NCBI GenBank assembly: GCA_018136815.1
Contig: CM030932.1
Location: 6,812,230-6,876,229, forward strand
Direction: 5' to 3'
Source: Isochrysis galbana
Taxonomy: Eukaryota > Haptophyta > Isochrysidales > Isochrysidaceae
Length of the DNA: 64,000 bases
Each line of letters opens with the position of its first letter. The stretch's first letter is position 1. Of the stretch, positions 60,776 through 64,000 are shown one piece after another. Under the pieces are notes generated by a model, which saw only the letters and a list, made by a program, of their open reading frames with translations, made no database searches and was not told the DNA's origin. The position numbers and the translations under genes were made by a program.

Positions 60776-61673
60776 CTCTCTCCCCGCTTGCCAAAGCGCT
60801 CCTCGATCTACGAACCAAAAACCTTCGCCCATACCAGATAAAACCAACCCCCCCGAACCACCTAGACCTAGCCACCCCCCCCCCCAAAAAAGCCGACCCC
60901 CTCCCCTGAACAAACGACACCCTAAAATCGACCCAAAACCGACCCCCCCCCCCGAGTTTTTATTTAAATCGCGGACCTCTACCAAAGCAGGCCGCTGGCT
61001 GAGCACACAGGGCACACTCACAGCATCACGTCCAAGAAAAAACACGGGCGATTGCATGGAGACTCACACAAAGGAACAAAGCGAGAGGGGGACGCCCGCC
61101 TCCTCGTCCCACTTAAAGTTCTACGGTGCACACCACGCAATCCACCCGCGACAGCGAGCAGGTACAATCATCCACATATGAACCAATGCATGCGCACTCA
61201 CAACGAGACCAGACACGAATGGCCCGGGCCCTCCATCCGAAGTGGAGGGTAAGAGGCTCTCGCAAGAGCGAGCGCTCGACTTGCTCGGTCTCTGCAGCTC
61301 CCCTATCCCCACCCGCCTGCCCCCACCCCCGTCGTTGTGCCCTAGATTGTCTTTGAGATCCAAATTTCTCAATGCAACATTGGTCACTGCACGGATCAGA
61401 CCAGCTGTGCTCATCACTCATGCTGAGGTGCCGAGGTACCACACGACTCCACCAACGCCCTCAATCCTCTTGGGAAGTCAAGAGGTTCATGACGAGGATC
61501 ACATGTGAAGAGCACTTTCGTGTGCTCTGGACTTTCGTGTGCTCTGCAATTATGGCGACCGCTGCCATGGAGTCGGACCTGAGGGGCGGCCATCTGACGC
61601 ATCACAGAACAATACCATCGATGGAGTGCTGCCACCGTGCATGCTACGCAGCACTCAAGAGTCATATGGGCGC
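60403..61673. other. Intergenic; homopolymers and CT microsatellite
   Basis: C runs near 60541, 60590, 60877 and 60943. A long (ct)n tract spans 60700-60790. No gene supported; a 19-bp near-duplication (ctttcgtgtgctctg) lies at 61513-61550. Confidence 0.6.
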
Positions 61674-62207
61674 TTATTTCGCTGCCGCCTGTAACCGCAG
61701 CAGGATTTTCTGCTTCAAGAAGTCTTTCCCCCTGGGTGCATACAATTTCTGCGGCGGGGAGAAGACAAGAGCGGAAAGGTCTGCCAGCTGGTCGATGTAC
61801 CCATGCAGATCTTTGACTGTATATGTCAGTTGGCGTGCTTGAGGGTTGAGGGCCTTTAACTGCTTCTCGTATTGGAAGACGAAGGCATCAATCGCCTAAT
61901 GGACAGCGGGCAAGATGCATCATGAAAAGAGAGGCATAGAACCCACTCGAGGAGCGATCCACGGTGGGCGAAGGGCTTCGATGCACACCTCATTGAGAGA
62001 GTTGTAGTCTGACCAAGTGCGTGTGGCCTTGTTCTTGGTCTCTTGGATAAGGAGGATTGTGTGGGTGTTACCCGCGTCGACAGCGGGCACAGGCTTGGCA
62101 CGGGCGTTTTGCATGACTACTCTCGGCTTCTTCCGACCGCCAGCCGCCGTCTTGCGCGTTTCCGCCATCTTCTTGGCGATTGTCGTCGTAGGCTTACGTG
62201 GCGCCAT
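61674..62207 (-). CDS. ERH: Enhancer of rudimentary homolog (ERH), two exons, basic N-terminal extension
   Basis: Exons 62207-61989 and 61895-61674 join across a 93-bp GT-AG intron, phase 0, giving 146 residues. From residue 48 the protein follows ERH closely: THTILLIQETK, TRTWSDYNSLNE | AIDAFVFQYEKQLKALNPQ, LTYTVKDLHGYIDQLADLSA and FLKQKILLRL. ERH is a small nuclear dimeric protein tied to transcription, splicing and RNA decay. Human ERH starts at the equivalent of MSHTILL; here about 46 extra residues, Lys/Arg-rich (MAPRKPTTTIAKK, RKTAAGGRKKPR), come first. They are in frame without an obvious intron. They could be a nuclear-targeting tail, or the true start could be the inner Met32. Confidence 0.93.
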
Positions 62208-62837
62208 AGCGCGCGGTGGGCGGAGCGGCGCAGACTTCGATGGGCGGGAAATATAGAAATACGAGAAAATTAGTTTTATGTTTTTCCGCGCGGCTGTCTA
62301 GGTCTCGAAAGAGGACCCCCGGTTTTTCTTCGCTTATCTCTCATATCATAACCCATACTGAGCTTATTTTGGCCGCCTTTCGCCCATTGCAGCTAGTGCC
62401 CTCCGCACCCTAATCGTGAGTGACCGGGCTACCTGGTACCAAGGCCAGGTGTGCCTATGGGGGAGGGGGAGGCTTTGGGTCTGAGTCTGAGTCGGCAGTG
62501 AGCAATGCGGTCAAGCCCTACATGCCATGAGCCATGAGGCATGGCAGGGGGGTGGGTGGTTCCTTCTCCATAGCAGGGAGGAGTGAAGAGAGGGAGGGTC
62601 NNNNNNNNNNNNNNNNNNNNNNNNNNNNNNNNNNNNNNNNNNNNNNNNNNNNNNNNNNNNNNNNNNNNNNNNNNNNNNNNNNNNNNNNNNNNNNNNNNNN
62701 GAGAGCTGCGGGCTTGCCGACCTCGTAACCACCTGTTTCGGAGGTGCGTCTTTTGCCCATGCATCAGGGGAGGCGTGAACAGGGGGGGGGGGGGGGGGGG
62801 GCTTGCATCTGATTTCTGCGTCCATTCATTTGATCAG
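62208..62837. other. Intergenic with 100-bp assembly gap
   Basis: N run at 62601-62700. A copy of the gagtgaccgggcta repeat lies near 62415. A G run of about 20 lies at 62781-62800. Upstream exons of the glycerol-3-phosphate dehydrogenase gene should lie here or in the gap, but I see none. Confidence 0.7.
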
Positions 62838-63061
62838 GTCGCAATCGCGCATGCGCCGAGGCTTTCGCCAAGGGCGAGGGCTCGTGGGAAGAGATTGAGA
62901 AGTCTAAGCTCAATGGCCAAAAGCTCCAAGGCACCATCACGTCCAAGGATGTGATGACAGTACTCAAGCACAAGAAGCTGGAGGCCGAGTTCCCGCTGTT
63001 CACGCGCATCCACGAAATCGCCTTCGAAGGCAAGGACCCGAAGACGATTGTCGAGCTCTGA
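62838..63061 (+). CDS. NAD-dependent glycerol-3-phosphate dehydrogenase, last exon (partial gene)
   Basis: After an acceptor (catttgatcag|gtcgc) the phase-1 exon reads RNRACAEAFAKGEGSWEEIE, then KLNGQKLQGTITSKDVMTVL and FPLFTRIHEIAFEGKDPK, ending IVEL and TGA at 63059-63061. This is the C-terminal end of eukaryotic GPD1-type enzymes, which reduce dihydroxyacetone phosphate to glycerol-3-phosphate for glycerol and lipid synthesis. The coenzyme-binding domain and the catalytic Lys are not in the visible sequence. They may fall in the assembly gap or have been separated by repeats. Alternatively this is a gene fragment. Confidence 0.8.
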
Positions 63062-63642
63062 GCGAACGACTGCGCTCCTAGCGATATCAATGGATAAAAA
63101 CCATCATACAGCACCATGGAAATTTCTTGCAATATGTTTTGCGGGCGTGATGCTGTCGGCGTGGGTCCTGACGATATATTCTCTGTCCGCACACTTCCTT
63201 CCTGAAGAGCGCCGATGCTCAGTGAGGCCGTGACAAATGTGCTGACCATACTGATGGGCAACTCATGTGTCTCATCGCCATGCATCGGCGACGGTTACCA
63301 CTCCCACTACTCCCCCAATAGGTCGCAGCAAGCAATATCTCCTCGACGAGTCCACTGGCCTTAGCTTTAGGTTCTTGGAGAGCCGCGGTGGTCGTTCGTG
63401 CCCTATGATTGACCCCGTTCCATCTGTGTGTGTGTGGTCATCGTATTCTGCTATTTCTCGCGTAGTCAATGCAGTTGTTTAAGGTGCCAAACAAAATTCC
63501 GGGGGGTGGGGAGGGGGGGGCCGTTGTGACGCGTCTAAATGTCAAATCATCGCACAGAGTCGTTGTTGAGCTAACGCAGTTGGGTGGATTTTGTGCAATT
63601 ATCTTCAAAAAAAAAAGGGTCAACTATCGGTATCGGTAAGAC
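63062..63642. other. Downstream region of the dehydrogenase exon
   Basis: Probably 3' untranslated and spacer sequence. Contains a G run near 63500-63520 and an A run at 63608-63616. No gene seen. Confidence 0.4.
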
Positions 63643-63990
63643 AACTAAGTTTATACTTGGTTGACCCATGGGGGGGCACGAGCCCCCCCCTCTCTCCACT
63701 CCTCCCCTGCCATGGGGGAGGAACCACCCATCCTCCTGGCATGCCTGATGGCTTGCCAGGAGGCCACTGCCCTACTGACCCACTCCCTTCCCCACAGGCT
63801 CGCCTCATTCGCCCATCCTGGCCCCTCGTGACCAGCCCATTGCTCCAACCTCCCCTCCCCCCTTGGTCGACAGGCAGACAGGTGCAGCGTGGGGGCCCCT
63901 GAGGCTCGAGAGCGCCAGCGAGGGAGAGGCAGGGGAGGCCAGGGCCCAGCCCCAACCTCCTCTGCCCCCTGAGCTGGCCTCCAGGAGCCT
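63643..63990 (+). repeat. Dispersed repeat, copy 2
   Basis: Starts caactaagtttatacttggt and runs to the window end in parallel with 46983-47340, including the short frame start cccatgggggggcacgagcc. Confidence 0.8.
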
Positions 63991-64000
63991 CCAGGGGTCG

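Noticed and set aside
62764-63285. 173-codon minus-strand frame near the window end
   Set aside because: Antisense to the clear glycerol-3-phosphate dehydrogenase exon.

Overview
The window looks like nuclear DNA of a eukaryotic microalga. The sequence is GC-rich, and the genes carry short GT-AG introns (93-174 bp where I could fix both ends). There are many mobile-element relics. The host genes include clear eukaryotic families: cytosolic ribosomal protein eL28, enhancer of rudimentary (ERH), a plant/fungal SDP1/TGL-type lipase, a TLC-domain membrane protein, and several cilium- or microtubule-linked coiled-coil proteins. The viral element resembles Polinton-like viruses known from marine algae, so a haptophyte-type flagellate is my best guess. 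That placement is inference; no rRNA or plastid marker is present to prove it.

Layout. 1-4.2 kb: an hAT-family 5' fragment, a small basic coiled-coil gene, a LINE tail, and a gene with Sfi1-like W-repeats. 4.67-13.31 kb: a cluster of Ty1/copia sequences. It holds one whole-looking young element (7262-12373, two 247-bp LTRs, 5-bp target duplication) sitting inside an older rearranged copy. 13.6-17.5 kb: a three-exon patatin-type triacylglycerol lipase on the minus strand. 18.1-29.4 kb: an integrated Polinton-like virus of 11.3 kb, bounded by near-identical ~832-bp terminal inverted repeats. It carries a GIY-YIG nuclease, capsid proteins, packaging ATPase-family sequence and a protein-primed-type DNA polymerase; a few of its genes look incomplete. 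29.7-44.3 kb: RPL28, a CSPP1-like coiled-coil gene, a GST-C gene, a tyrosine-recombinase element behind a 202-bp tandem array, two hAT elements, a LINE scrap and dispersed repeats. 45.4-46.7 kb: a two-exon TLC gene. 47.7-49.4 kb: an unrecognised segment with two reading frames. 49.7-54.0 kb: a long TOG/SPIRAL2-like protein with an alanine-rich coiled coil. 56.2-59.2 kb: a two-exon fusion of an inositol-monophosphatase-like domain with a CHK/ecdysteroid-kinase-like domain. 59.2-60.4 kb: a piggyBac relic with repeated hairpins. 61.7-62.2 kb: ERH. 62.8-63.1 kb: the last exon of an NAD-dependent glycerol-3-phosphate dehydrogenase beside an assembly gap.

Most host genes are unrelated housekeeping or cytoskeletal genes. 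A loose theme is flagellar and microtubule biology (Sfi1-like, CSPP1-like, SPIRAL2-like). The most notable signals are the young Polinton-like virus, the phosphatase-kinase fusion, and several short repeat families (202/204-bp arrays, a TTTATA-centred inverted repeat, a GTAGGGCGGTCAAACA motif) that link distant parts of the window.
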